Assembly (NCBI GenBank): GCA_963377175.1
Contig: CAUJNA010001713.1
Coordinates: forward strand, 728,016 to 792,015
Origin: Effrenium voratum
Taxonomy: Eukaryota; Sar; Dinophyceae; Suessiales; Symbiodiniaceae
Reading direction: 5' to 3'
Length of the DNA stretch: 64,000 nt
The translations under genes were made by a program, and so were the position numbers. This document shows, piece by piece, positions 1 to 11,800 of the stretch; the first letter of the stretch is position 1; every line of letters starts with the position of its first letter. The notes under the pieces were generated by a model. It worked only from the letters and a program-made list of their open reading frames with translations. It did not search any database and had not been told where the DNA came from.

Positions 1-950
1 TGCCCTGCTATCCCTTGCTTTCACTTGTTTTCCCTTTCACTTGCTTTCCCTTGCTTTCCCTTGCCTTCCTTTGCTTTGCCTTGCTTTGCCCGTGCTTTTG
101 CTTGCTTTGCCTTGCTCTCCCTTGTTTTCCCTTGCTTTCCCTTGCCTTCCCTGGCTGTCCCTTGCTTTCGTTTGCTTGTCCCTGCTTTCCCTTTCCCTTT
201 CTTTCCCTTGCTTTGCCCGTGCTTTTGCTTGCTTTGCCTTGCTCTCCCTTGTTTTCCCTTGCTTTCCCTTGCTGTCCCTTGCTTTCCTTTGCTTGTCTTT
301 GCTTTCCCTTGTTTTCCCTTTCCCTTGCTGTCCCTTGTGTTCCTTTGCTTTGCCTTGCTTTACCCGTGCTTTTGCTTGCTTTGCCTTGCTCTCCCTTGTT
401 TTCCATTGCTTTTGCTTGCCTTCCCATGCTTCCCTTTGATTGTCCTTGCTTTCCCTTTTCCTTGCTTTCCCTTGCTGTCCCTTTCTTTCCCTTGGTTTCC
501 CTTGCTTTCCCTTGCTGTCCCTTGCGGTCCTTTGCTTTGCTTTGCTTGTCCTTGCTTTCCTTTGCGTTGCCTTGCTTTCCATTGCTTTCCCTTTCCCTTG
601 CTTTCCCCTGATTTCCCTTGCAGTCCCTTGCTTGCTGTCCCTTGCTTTCCTTTGCTTTGCCTTGCTTTGCCTGTGCTTTCGCTTGCTTTGCCTTGCTGTC
701 CCTTGCTTTCCCTTGTGTTTCCCTTGCTTTCCCTTGCTTTTTTGTTGCTGTCCCTTGCTGTCCCTTGCTTTCCTTTGCTTTGACTTGTTTTGCCCGTGCT
801 GTTGCTTGCTTTCCCTTGCTGTCCATTGCTGTCCCTTGCTTTGCCTTGCTTTCCCTTGCCTGGCTTGCTTTCCCCTACTTTCGCTTCCTTTGCCCTTGCT
901 TTCCCTTGGTTTGCCTTGCTTTGCCTTGCTGTCCCTTGCTGTCCCTTGCC
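1..950. repeat. CCTTGCTTTC-type low-complexity repeat
   Basis: About 950 bp of degenerate pyrimidine-rich repeat built on a 5-10 bp unit of the type CCTTGCTTTC. A longer pattern (GCCCGTGCTTTTGCTTGC and following bases) recurs near 88, 218, 365 and 670, which suggests a higher-order unit mutated by slippage. Several long overlapping open frames on both strands here are produced by the repeat (Lys/Gly/Gln-rich on -, Leu/Phe/Cys-rich on +). I do not call them genes. The array probably continues to the left of the window. Confidence 0.9.
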
Positions 951-1072
951 AGCTTGACCCAAGTCAGAGCAAACCAACAACTGCACAACCCTCCTGCACT
1001 GAATCACATACAAGCAACAACCCAAACCAGCGCCCGTACTTACACACCCCGTGTCGTCTCCCTGGGACCTGC

Positions 1073-1135
1073 AAACCAGCCTTGCGGTGGCAGAAAGTGC
1101 TCCAAAAAATACTCCCAAAAAATGGGAGTATTTTT
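1073..1135. repeat. Palindrome copy 1 (loop AAAAAAT)
   Basis: A block starting AAACCAGCCTTGCGGTGG leads into a perfect hairpin: left arm 1104-1116, 7-nt loop AAAAAAT at 1117-1123, right arm 1124-1135. The same block recurs about 295 bp downstream with the loop reverse-complemented. Confidence 0.85.
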
Positions 1136-1367
1136 CCTGCGACATCCCCAGCATCGCCGACCACCACAAAAACTTCCAAAACAAGCGACATCCCCTGCAT
1201 CCCCGGCATCCCCTGCATCCCCGGCACCCCTTGTGCGCCCAAGTCCGGCGAGGCCGGAAGCAAAGTAAAATGATGTAAAACTGGCACGCTTTTTGGCCCG
1301 CGAGAGCCACAGACGAAAAGGTCAGACATGATAGGCAGCGTCGACGAAAAAGCGCGAAAAACACCAA

Positions 1368-1430
1368 AAACCAGCCTTGCGGTGGCAGAAAGTGCTCCAA
1401 AAAATACTCCCATTTTTTGGGAGTATTTTT
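1368..1430. repeat. Palindrome copy 2 (loop ATTTTTT)
   Basis: Second copy of the block at 1073-1135. The left arm (1399-1411) and right arm (1419-1430) are identical to copy 1. The loop at 1412-1418 reads ATTTTTT, the exact reverse complement of copy 1. The intervening DNA is a degenerate CCCGGCATCCCCTGCAT repeat. Confidence 0.85.
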
Positions 1431-1624
1431 CGGCTGACCAGACCTGCAAATCACCCGGAACGAGGTTACCCCCCCCCACACCCCCCCCCCCCCACAACTT
1501 CGTACACTAACTCCCAGCGCTTCAAGAAGCGCTTTCCGTCATCCTTGAGCATCACACCAGTCCTTTCCATCCTCATGGCAAGGGTAAACATCAGTTCACG
1601 GCCCTAGGTGATCTAGAAGTGCAC

Positions 1625-4577
1625 CTTTCGCAGCCAGGGCTTTTCCCAACGCCAGGCCAAGGCGCCCATCGTCTGCAAGCATTCTTCCGCGGCAGCCACA
1701 TGGGAGTCGCTAACCTTCGAGTCGAGGAGGTGCCCAGGAAAGTCGTGGAGGGCCTTCCTGGGATGGGTTTTGTTGCCTTCAAGGCTTCAAGGCTTCAGGA
1801 TTGAACCCCAGGAAGTGAACTACCTCCCCGGATTGGTAATGTTGACCCCAAGCTAGTAAACCCCCGTTTAATTTTTCATGGGGGCGTCTCAGGTTTCAGT
1901 GGGGATTTAATGTATCACTTTTGGAGGGAACACCCCCATGTTAATAAACAGGGGTTTATAAATCCGGGGTCAACATTAAATGGGAATAACGCCGTCCATG
2001 CACAAGGGATCCTTTATTAGGCAGAAGAGTGTGTGAAACAATTAGGCACCAGCGGTATTGCCAGGCGTTATGTGAAAAGAAAACTGCAGTGGAGGGTCAG
2101 CCTGATTTTGACACGGCCACCTAATGAACCCCCTTTGTTCAACAGCAACGATGAGGTTGCAGATAGAACTATGCACGATTCCCGTAGAAATCTGCACTTG
2201 TCTGTTGCCGGGGTTGTACTTTGAAGGAGCACATGCATCCCATGGACTGTATCAACATGCGCATTGTAAGGGCCAATGTGCGAATCGAGCCTTTGGGGTG
2301 CACATTATGGCCCCCGAAGAAAAAAAACCTTCACTTTGGATGACGTCGCAACACCCCTAGAGATGGCTACAATTTGCCCAAAAACCTTGTGACCACATCA
2401 AGTCCGCAGTTCGGGTTGGTGCTGTCTACCTCACATAATCATGAAAGTGACTGTGGGGTTGGTTATGTCAGTGCGGAGCCAGCTGTTACAATGGATGCCA
2501 CTTCGCCGCATTAGTCCTTGTGCCCCAGCGGCAGGAACTCTGGCGGGTCAGCGAAAAGAAGCCGCTTGCAGCAGTCCCAGTCGAGCTCGTTGCGCGACCC
2601 CGCGTGCTTTTCCACGTACTCATGATTCCCTCACTGGCAACAAGGAAAATCAAGAAAATCAAAGGCTCAGCCCTTCAGCGCCCAGGACCACAAATGAATA
2701 CGGTGGCCAGAACTTTGAACCGGGAAGGCAAAAGGTGCCACCAATTAAAATATATTGTCACAGTAGCTTAGCTCTACCACAAAATCAGACAAAGCGTCAG
2801 CCTAACTGGACTGAGGTTCTGATCAGGTGCACCACCAGCGCCACGCACGCCTTCGCTGGAAAGAAAACCGACAAATGCCAAAGGCATGTCCCCCCAACAC
2901 AAGCAACGCGGAAGTTTCCCCAATCCCCGAAATGTCCAAACACCGCACTCACGAGCGTTCTGGCTGAGGAAAGCTCAGCCAACGCCAGTCGTGAGGGTCC
3001 CACGGTTGGACTCACTGCTTTGCACAGGGCTGTGCCGGCCTCCCCAGAAGTAATATGTCATTCGCGGGCAAAGATTTGACAACAGCAAACGGTAGAAGGA
3101 CCATGGACAAAGTCGGAAGCTTGGGCCGAAAGCCGCCCAGTTTGGTTGCAACCACATGCGGGGATCTGGGTGTGTCTTTTCTTGAGAACCCTACTTGGGG
3201 TTGGTTTCAAAGGGAAAGCACCAATATTAGAGGGCCCGATTGCACATAGCTAACTTGCCCAGAAAAACCGTTGACTCAAAGACACCAGGTCCCACTCGCC
3301 ATTGCTTTGGCACAAAAGTATCGTCTTGAACATCAAATCTGTACTTCACATGGCCGTCCTTTGTCTCTACTGGAAGTTCTTGCTGCGCTTTGCCCCAAGG
3401 TTGGTCTCCCTGATTGTGACTTGCTGCAGAGTGCAGCGTCAGAGTCGGACTAGGAGTCTTGCACAGGATTACCCCTTAGGAAATATTGATGTGAGTGAGC
3501 AATGTTGGCCACCACAACTTGAGTAGCCATGGGCCAAGCCACACAATGGCAGGACACATTCCAAACCATTCAAACATGATGTAAATCCACAAGGGCTTTC
3601 CGACAATTCAGAAGTTTGCAAAGGCTTGTCACTGTCTCTGGGATGCTCACCAAAGAGCCGTGCCTCTCCCATGTAATGTGTGCTACGTGCAGTTGGCGCA
3701 TTGGGCATTGGAAAGTAAAGGTGTCTCTCAAGTGAGCCGCCTCCCCTTACTCTCCTTGCTCCCTCCCGTCCAGTTGGCCTGCAGGGCTGCAGGCGGGTTT
3801 GCGAAGCTGAGGATCTCTGCCAAATGCCGCCTGTCTGCAGACATCACCAGGCGCTGCATCCTCACAGTCGGCCACGTAAAGCACGCATAGCCAAACAACA
3901 TACAAAGAATGAGGGTGGCGATCCAGAACTTTGCGCAATGCTGACGGAAAGAACCTTGTGTTTTGGAAGCCCTCAATGTATATCGAGTGCCTTCTGGCCA
4001 TGAGTGACAGGGCAGACCTGTCCTGGCGGCCAAAGCCTCAAACACTTGCGCAGGAGTTGTCTCCGGGTAGTCGGCTGCGAGCAGGCGCTGGCACATTGCC
4101 GGCACAGCCAGGGGCAGAGCCACACGGTCCTATCCCAGCCCCGGGTTGGGGGCATGGGGGCCGGAAGAGCAACAAGTCAAGTGCAAATGTGCCTCTGCAT
4201 ATGCAATCTTTACAGTGATAGCATCACATAATTTCAAGAGACAAGTGGGTTTCCAAATGTTTCCAACACTACCCATGATTTGCAAGACAATCGCCCGCTT
4301 GGAACATTCTTCCGGCTTATCCTTGGGCCCAAGGCCCACCGAAACCAAAGCAAAAAGTCGCTTTTAAAAAGCTTCAAAAGCAGTTAAGTTTCTCCTACGC
4401 ACCATCAACAAAGCAACAGCCCAACGCCGCCAAACCAAACTCGCGCCCAGCATGCTTCCCATCGCTTGGCATTCCGGGACTCAGCGCCTTGAGAGACTCG
4501 ACCAGCTCGGTGCGGAAGGCTCTGCCCTCCCACGTCTGCCCGGAAATCTGCTCGATGACGAGGCGGACATCGCCCAT
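1625..4577 (-). CDS. Unassigned multi-exon gene, weak dynein-stalk likeness
   Basis: Five exons chain in phase on the - strand: 4577-about 4464, 4087-4023, 3860-3779, 2618-2524 and 1757-1625. The gene continues left of 1625, where AAG is followed by GTGCAC. Donors appear to be GA, GA, GC, GC and GT; all acceptors are AG. The start is set at the ATG at 4577 because it follows a pyrimidine tract and an AG at 4597-4596, a plausible trans-splice acceptor. The product begins MGDVRLVIEQISGQ. It later has EILSFANPP, then ELDWDCCKRLLFADPPEFL, then DSHVAAAEECLQTMG. The order 'E-x-x-S-F-x-N-P-P, W-D-x-x-K-x-L-L-x-D-P-x-F-L' recalls the coiled-coil stalk (MT domain) of dynein heavy chains. A full heavy chain is excluded by the early start. 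Function is not established. The exon chain is better supported than the family. Confidence 0.5.
1834..1982. mobile_element. Small inverted-repeat (MITE-like) element
   Basis: The ends are imperfect inverted repeats of about 40 bp. The left arm contains AATGTTGACCCC and then AAACCCCCGTTTA. The right arm, read in reverse complement, contains AATGTTGACCCC and then AAACCCCTGTTTA. Total length is about 150 bp with no coding capacity, which fits a non-autonomous MITE. A target-site duplication is not obvious, so the family cannot be assigned. Confidence 0.6.
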
Positions 4578-5038
4578 GCGCTTCGACCCGCCCCGCTGCG
4601 CGGGCGCGGTGAAGGCGTGCGCACATGAGACAAGGGTAAAGGGAAATAGTCATATAGTATAGTGCCCTAAGTTCATGGAACATGTCCGAGGGATAGCTTG
4701 CAATTTGCCTGATTGGAGAAGCTGGGGAGGTACAACTGATGGATAACTAGCGATTGCTGAAGCCCTAGTTATGGGACAAGCCCAGATGATGGGCTGATTC
4801 GCCACCATAACCAATTTCCATGGCCGAGCCAAATGGCTGCACGTGGGCAGCTTGCATGGGTGTCCCTTCTCTTGCAAGGCCCTCCCTCGCATTCACGCAT
4901 TTACGAGACTTCCTGGCATTTGGCTTGATGCCCTCGCATAGCCTTCGCATCTATAGGGGTGGCCGTGCCTGAAAATGCACTTCTCGAAGGTGCTAAACAG
5001 GGTCACGACCTTCCTATAACATGCCATCGTCTATTCAA

Positions 5039-5128
5039 AGACACACACACACACACGGACATGCGGGCACCCAGACACACACACACACACAACCAACCAA
5101 CCAACCAACCAACCAACCAACCAACCAA

Positions 5129-5159
<31 letters not shown>

Positions 5160-5200
5160 AAGAAAGAAAGAACGAAAGAAATAAAGAAAGAAAAAAATAT
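5039..5200. repeat. Compound microsatellite (AC, AACC, AGCC, AAAG)
   Basis: Consecutive blocks of (AC)n, (AACC)n, (AGCC)n and (AAAG)n. Each block differs from the next by one base of the unit, as expected from stepwise slippage and mutation. Open frames reading Gln/Pro/Thr or Gly/Trp/Leu here are artefacts of the repeat. Confidence 0.95.
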
Positions 5201-5816
5201 ACACATACACGTACGTATGAATCTGTGTAAGACATTCTGTGTGCAACATGTATATATGAATGTATGCATATAATGTTATACATCAAAAAGAAAGCCCCTC
5301 GGCCTCATCAAAGACCACAATGCTCGGCTCAGTGCTCGTTCCAGGACCTTGCAAGACCCCTGCCCAAACGGTGCACCAGCACGGGCAAGTCGAATATCCA
5401 CTGAACTGCTGGCTGGACAGTTCGGTTTCTATTTATCCTGCCTCCCCGTGTGTAAGGGCCTGTGTCGTCTTGGGAGGCTGGCCTACCCAAACTCAGACAG
5501 CGCGAAAGGAATCATAGCACGATGTCATGCTATCCCGTGGCGGACCAAAACTGAACCTTTCAGGTGAGTTTGAGCATTAAATCGCAGTGCGTCTAGCTCC
5601 AGCATTCACACGGAATCTCCCCAAAACAGTAGCTAACATGCTGCAAAGGAACATTCGTACCGTGACATTCCTGTTGATGTGAATTTAAACGAGGGCTTCC
5701 CGGATATTTGGCATACCAGTGATCCAGAGGTTCGGGTCCCATCCAGATCTTGCCCAGGGGCCGCCTTTGCCAGCCTTCAGGCCGGGAGATCCACCGAGGC
5801 TGGAAGCCAACGACAC

Positions 5817-8800
5817 CTTGGGGTCCAGGACGTACCTCATGCGTCCAGTCCAGCGCGCTCTTTCGGGGGCTTTTTGTGTCCACACGCAGCGGACCAGGCA
5901 ATGCAAGGGAGGGTCGCATGATACAAAATATGTTTTGCCCCAGATAGCTGAAAGCTATAGAGCTAGGGGGCGTGCAGCCTTGGGTGCTGGAGTAGACGCT
6001 GTTTGGGGTGGTGATTGTGCGGGCGCATTTTTAAAGATTGACGGCACGGTGCTAGGGCACGCAGTTTGGGCGCAGGTGCAGGTATGTTTGGAGCGCTGTA
6101 TGAGGTGCTGGTGACGGCGCGGGCGCGCTTTTGCATGCTTTTGCAAGATTGACGAAAATGTTGCACCTCCTTTATTAATCGGGTACTTATAGCAACTTCT
6201 TTTTGCAATTCAGGATCTTGTGACTGTTTTGGGGTGGTCAACTGTGGCAACTGTTCCCCCCGAAAATTTCCAAAAACAAAGCTTGTTTTGTTACTCTCCT
6301 GATCTTGTCTGGCTCAGGCTAGACTAAGCCTCCGAAAAATATGGGCCAAACAAACTTGGCAAAGAAGTCGGGCAAAAAACACGGGCAAACAAGCCAGGCA
6401 AACATTACGATTTTTGTCTTGAAGTGGTTTCTCAAAGTACAGGCAAACAGTCACACAAAGGGGGTTGCCCACAAGGGGCCCTGACCCTCCCTAATGTGAC
6501 TGTTGTGGGGTCCTCTTTAGTGTCCAACATTTTTTGGGGTTGCTGAAAATATTAAACTCAAGCCTTCGCCTTTCACTTTTACCTAACCTAGCTCTTCCCA
6601 GCTCAAAGGGTAAAGGCCTTGGATCTAGGAAGTTCGCTTTGCCAGTGGCCCCGCAAACCGTCAAATTTAAGATAACTTCTTTACAAAAAAGCAAGGGCAC
6701 GCATTCGCCCATAGGGGGTGGCCCACAAGAGACCCTGAGCCTCTTTAATATGACTGTTTTGGGGTCCTCTTAAGTGTCCAACCTTTTTAGGGGTTGCTGA
6801 AAAAACGAGCCTTGGCAATACTAAAGTAGGATTGGCAATGCTAAAGTCAGCACTGCGAACTTGAGAGTGGGTTGGCAATACGAAAGTAGAAGTGGCAATA
6901 CTAAGCTCAGTACTGGAAATCCGAGAGTCGGCCTTGGCAATACTAAAGTAGACGTGGCAATACCTGGGAATATGAGAGGGGGCCTTGGCAATACTAAAGT
7001 AGAATTGGCAATACTACAGTAAGTACTGTCCCTCCCAGACCCCCAGAAATTTGCCTAAAGAGGGTCCAGCTGGGGGGGGGGCGGTGTAAAGAGGACTACA
7101 GGGCGCTGGGGGGCATGCAGTTGAGGTGCTCTTCGGGCAGTGGTGTCAGAGGTGCCGGCGTGCAGTCGTTGGCACGTGTTTCGCTATCTGGGGTCTATTT
7201 CTGCTGTATGTTTTGTTCGCAGCCAAGCCAAGTCAACTCGATCAAACAAAACAGAACACAAGTATGGCTGTACTAAAAGTGTCACCAGTGCATCTGCCAC
7301 CATGTGCTACCCACATCAAAAACCATCGGCAGAAGTGGGAAAAGAACACGAGCGCCCGTGCTGGGTCTCAGCAGAAAGCTCAAGCTACCGTGCCAAAAAA
7401 AACCGGCAGTGTCAGAAGCCAAAGCGCTGATAGTTCAGCACCACAACGCTTGACGAATGGATGAGCCGTCGGGCAGCGTAGTACGGGCACCAGCCGTAGC
7501 CCCTCAGCATCCATCTGCGTGGGTTTCTCCGAATTCAAGTTCAGCCCGGAGGATGTTCGGAAGCAGACTAGGTTTGCATGGATGGCAGTGGGATTTGCAA
7601 TTCAGTTGGCCACAAGATGCCACAAGCACTAACATGCTCCACCTGCTTCACTGTGCTGTTCCAAATGCCCTGCCTCCAGAATGAGCGAACCCTTTGAGCT
7701 GTCACCTCTTGAAGGCCAAGCATCGATTCCATGCCTTTCTCCCGCAGGTCCTCTATGGTGTAGACTCCTTGCTGCAACTCAGAGACTGCCCAGCCCACTT
7801 GTCCGTGCAAGGGAGCCGGAAAGAAGGAGGCACAGCAGCAAGCCACCAATCCACGCAGGGCCGAGCCGTCCCGGAAACCCTGGAAAGAAGCAAGCGCTAC
7901 ATGGGAGCACCGCCGGACGACTCTTGGCGTGGCGAATCCCAAATCAGGGGCTGACACCGTAAATTTAAACTTATAGCTCAACTTGTTCCGTTCAGCACTT
8001 TGTATTTGTATTGCAGCTCGTGGCCCGGAAAGCTCCGACGGTTGTCTGTTGACACAGCAATGAGTCAGCACAGGGAAACCCACCCATGATTCCATGTTAG
8101 TGGGTTTGGTTTGCCTTTGCCACAGTGCATTCCAAAGAGCACACAGCCAGAGTCCCAAACTTTTCCCAAGTTCCCGACTGAGTCTTCTCTGCCGAAGCGC
8201 CCGTCTCCAAAAGCTGCGAAGAGTGGTTCAACGAGCTTTCGTACCTGAGACGTGAACGTACTGTTCAGCCAATTGGCTGTCTAAACCAGGGACTGTTGAA
8301 AGGCTGGCTGTGAGCCTGTTTTTTCTTTTCTCCCACCAAAATGGCCGATTCAACCAGCCTGGTTCCTTTCAAGAACAAAGCTTCAATTTCATTTAGCCAG
8401 AGCATCTCCATTCAAATGATGACCGCCACTCTCACCCACATGTGGCCGTGTCTCAATCAAATCGGAGCCGCATGTTGGTGTCCCTTTAAATGATAAACTT
8501 GGTTTCGCACTTGTTTGGAGACCCGCTCACCCACCACCCACCCACCCACCCACTCACCCACCCACCCACCCACCTGCCCACCCATCCACCCACCCAGGCG
8601 AGCACCCAGCCCCGGCGAGCCAAGGCGCTTCTCGAAATGGCCGCACCTGGTCTGCGGTTTGTCCCGCGCCCAGGGCGCGGTGAGCTTTCGACACATCCTC
8701 AGTCTGGCAAGTCGGTTTCTTTGGGCCCTCTGAGTGTTTCTCCAAGGGGGTCCACTAAGACGCCTAGGCGCAAGCGCGAGCCATGCCTAATGCCGACAGC

Positions 8801-11800
8801 TTGTGCCAACTCTGGCGTTGGCAGCCAGTGCCAAAACGGCCGGAGCAAGCCCAGGATTGGTGCGTGGAAAGGTGGCCGAAGGTGGTGCTTCTGTCAATGT
8901 CAGGTGAGTTTTGCATGTCTCAAAACGGTGCGTGTGCCCCCCTCAGGGCATGCCGCGCGTTCTAGCTTTAGGCGAGAATTTCTTGCAGTGGCGCGGGCTT
9001 GCTTGCCCCAAACTTGAATGGTGTTCAACACGTGAGCAAAAATGATGACACGGAATCCCAAGAGCTGCCCAGGCCCCTTGGAGACATAGCCTGGCTGCAG
9101 GAGGCTGTGCGAGGTGGCAGGGAACAACGGGGCAACAACACAAGTGGAGCATGCTGCGTTGCTCTCGCCCAGCTGCTGTTGCTTGAAAGCCCTGGCCCCA
9201 AGCAAAGATCTCTGCACACCCATCGGAAAGTTTGATCGGTTCAAGAGCAGGGTATGGCTAACACCTGAGAATGCACAGCGTGAGGCCAAGACATCAAATG
9301 AAATAACCAGTCACACTTGGTTGCACCACTGACCTTCAGTGTTACTATTCAGGAGGTCCTGACACGCGGCAACACTGGTAAGTCCATCAAACGGAGTCCC
9401 AGGTGCTCGTCGACTCGCTCGCGGTCACCCTCCTTGCTAACCTCCGGGTGCACGCACATGTTCCGCCGGGCGCTGAGGCCGACCTGAGATGGAAGCAGGG
9501 CGAAACCTGTGAGCGGATGGGTGGCACAATGGTCGATGTATTGCGTCGTCCAACAGGTCGCTTACCGTAGGCGACAGCAATAGCCGGTAGACCATGTAGG
9601 CTATTCACAACTCTTGGGAATGGCATCTCCTTTCGCCGTCTGGCGGGGACGGCAAGCTGAGTAGCCCCACGCCAGCTGGCCATCAGCATGACATCTCTGA
9701 GCTTTTCTCAGCTGGACGGGCTGGTGAGTTCAGTTAGGGGGGGAACTCATAGTTTGAAGCTAAAGATCGATTTCACTTGCAGCAGTCGCAAGCGAAGTGA
9801 CAGGGGAAACGCACGCACAAACAAGCTTTATAGCTCCCACCGGGCAACTCACAACATCATATTGCGCCTGGGTGCCTCGTATGAGCTCTTCTTTGCTTAG
9901 TGAGCAAGGCTCCGCTCGGAAAGTGTGCAACTGCTATCGCCTATTTTGGGACTTTCCGTTTGGATTTGACCTGGTTGCTGTTAACCCCTCTGCAAAAGGT
10001 TTAACTTTTTGTGGATTCAATGGAAACCCATTGATTTCCCAAAAAGTTAAAGTCTAAAGATCCAACCCAATAGCAATCAAGATTGATGACCCTCCTGTCC
10101 CAAATCAGCCCAACTCCAGCTTCAGCCCAGGTGCCGCCAGGATGTGTCCAGCTGCCAGACCCGTGGGCTCAGGAGCCTCTTCATTTCCTTAAGCCACAGC
10201 TCAAGAAAGCTCTGCATGCGAAGGAATCATGTTTGCCCCAGTCTGCATCCAAGCAACGTTGCGCAATTGTGCAAGAAGGCTAGCCAAAAGTAATGCGAAC
10301 GATTTGCATAACAACCCGACTGCCCAAATGACGTCGTTTGCAACACAGAATCGGTGGCTGGAGAAGCACACGGGAGGAGAACCCTCCAATTGAACCTCTG
10401 TGGTAAGCACGCTTGACGTAGATGGACTGATAAGCGACGGGACTTAGCTCTTCAACAACTGAGGTTGATATTTGCGCGCACGCTGTGTGTTTCGAGCATC
10501 TAACTTCCTTTCAGATCCGCAACGTCATACCTATTGACTGTGGCAAAACATATTGTATGGTCTCACTGTTTTCAGCGAGTGGGGCCTGATGCAAATTCTT
10601 CGCAGATTGCAGGCCATCACCAACCAAGAAATCCAAAGATGCCTCTACCATGGGCGTTGGCCGACCCCCGGTGAGGTCGCTGTAATTTGGCAAGCTTGCC
10701 AGCCAGCTCATGATGTTCACCCAGCTTGCCCGTGACCCAGCAAGGAGATCCATTTTGGGGTTGTCAGGTTGACCACTCTTAGATTCTTGCCCACCAAACC
10801 GAAAAGAGAAACAGGTTTCTACGGAACAACTACGTGCAGCTGAGCATGCTTGCCCGCCAAACCGAATTCCACAGAACAACTAGCATGTCAACCTGCCTGT
10901 TCCCTTCCTTTCTTTCCCAAGCAGCCGGGATCGAGTTTGCGCTCTTTCGCCAGGACTTCCACGCGAAAATCGATGACCTATCGTTCGCTTTGCCCGGCAT
11001 CGCGAATGAATGACATGATGCACCAGGTGCGCCCATCAAAACCAGTGAACAGCCAACATCGAAGCGAATCCGTGTCGGTTTCCCTTCTCCAGCCAAAACA
11101 AAGGGGACCAAAATCGGGTATCTCAAAAGACTCAAAACAAAAGACACGCCCTACGAGGCCTCAAACAAACCCACCTTCCGGAGCCCCACTTGGAGCCTTC
11201 CGGAGCTCCTCCAGCGCTTTGCTCATCTCGGGCACTGTCCGGGTGCAGTAGACCAGGCGACCCACATCTGGGTGCACCCATTGGTACCTGAAATGGCATC
11301 TGTGTGGAAAAAACAGCCGAAGAAGGATTCCATGTGCACCCGTGCACCGGTTGATGTCGCCACAACCTTGCTGCCATGAATTTTGGGTCTCTGTAGGTGA
11401 GCTGTCAATATGCGTGTCTTGAGGCCTGGAGGCTTCAGCATCGCTGAGCAACAAGTGCTGGCGGTTCTGCTTAACATCTCAAGGCCTGGTAAAAGCCTCT
11501 TTGCACCCCTCACCAGCGAACGTCTGCCGCGGTGTTCTTAGCATCTAGAAACCAAAGGGATGACAACACCCAGGCATCTTGAGCCCTTGGGGCAAGCGTG
11601 GCTGCCAAAGCATAAGACCAGGGCCGCCCACCCGACATTCCAACCACAAGAGCATCCCATGTGCAGATCAGCTGCGAGGTGATGAGGGCAAACAGCGTCA
11701 CGGTCTTTCCTGGAAGGCTTTGAGCTAAGGAGGGTATCTCACCAACCCCAGCATGTTGCGCTCACTACCCCGAGCTGTCATGATATGCTTCCCGTGACTT

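Noticed and set aside
360..1481. 373-codon - strand frame at the left end
   Set aside because: Most of it is the CCTTGCTTTC repeat, and the rest runs through the two palindromes and a CCCGGCATC repeat.
8331..8350. GGCCATTTTGG (- strand) as another spliced-leader relic
   Set aside because: Only about 10 nt match and no coding copy follows.
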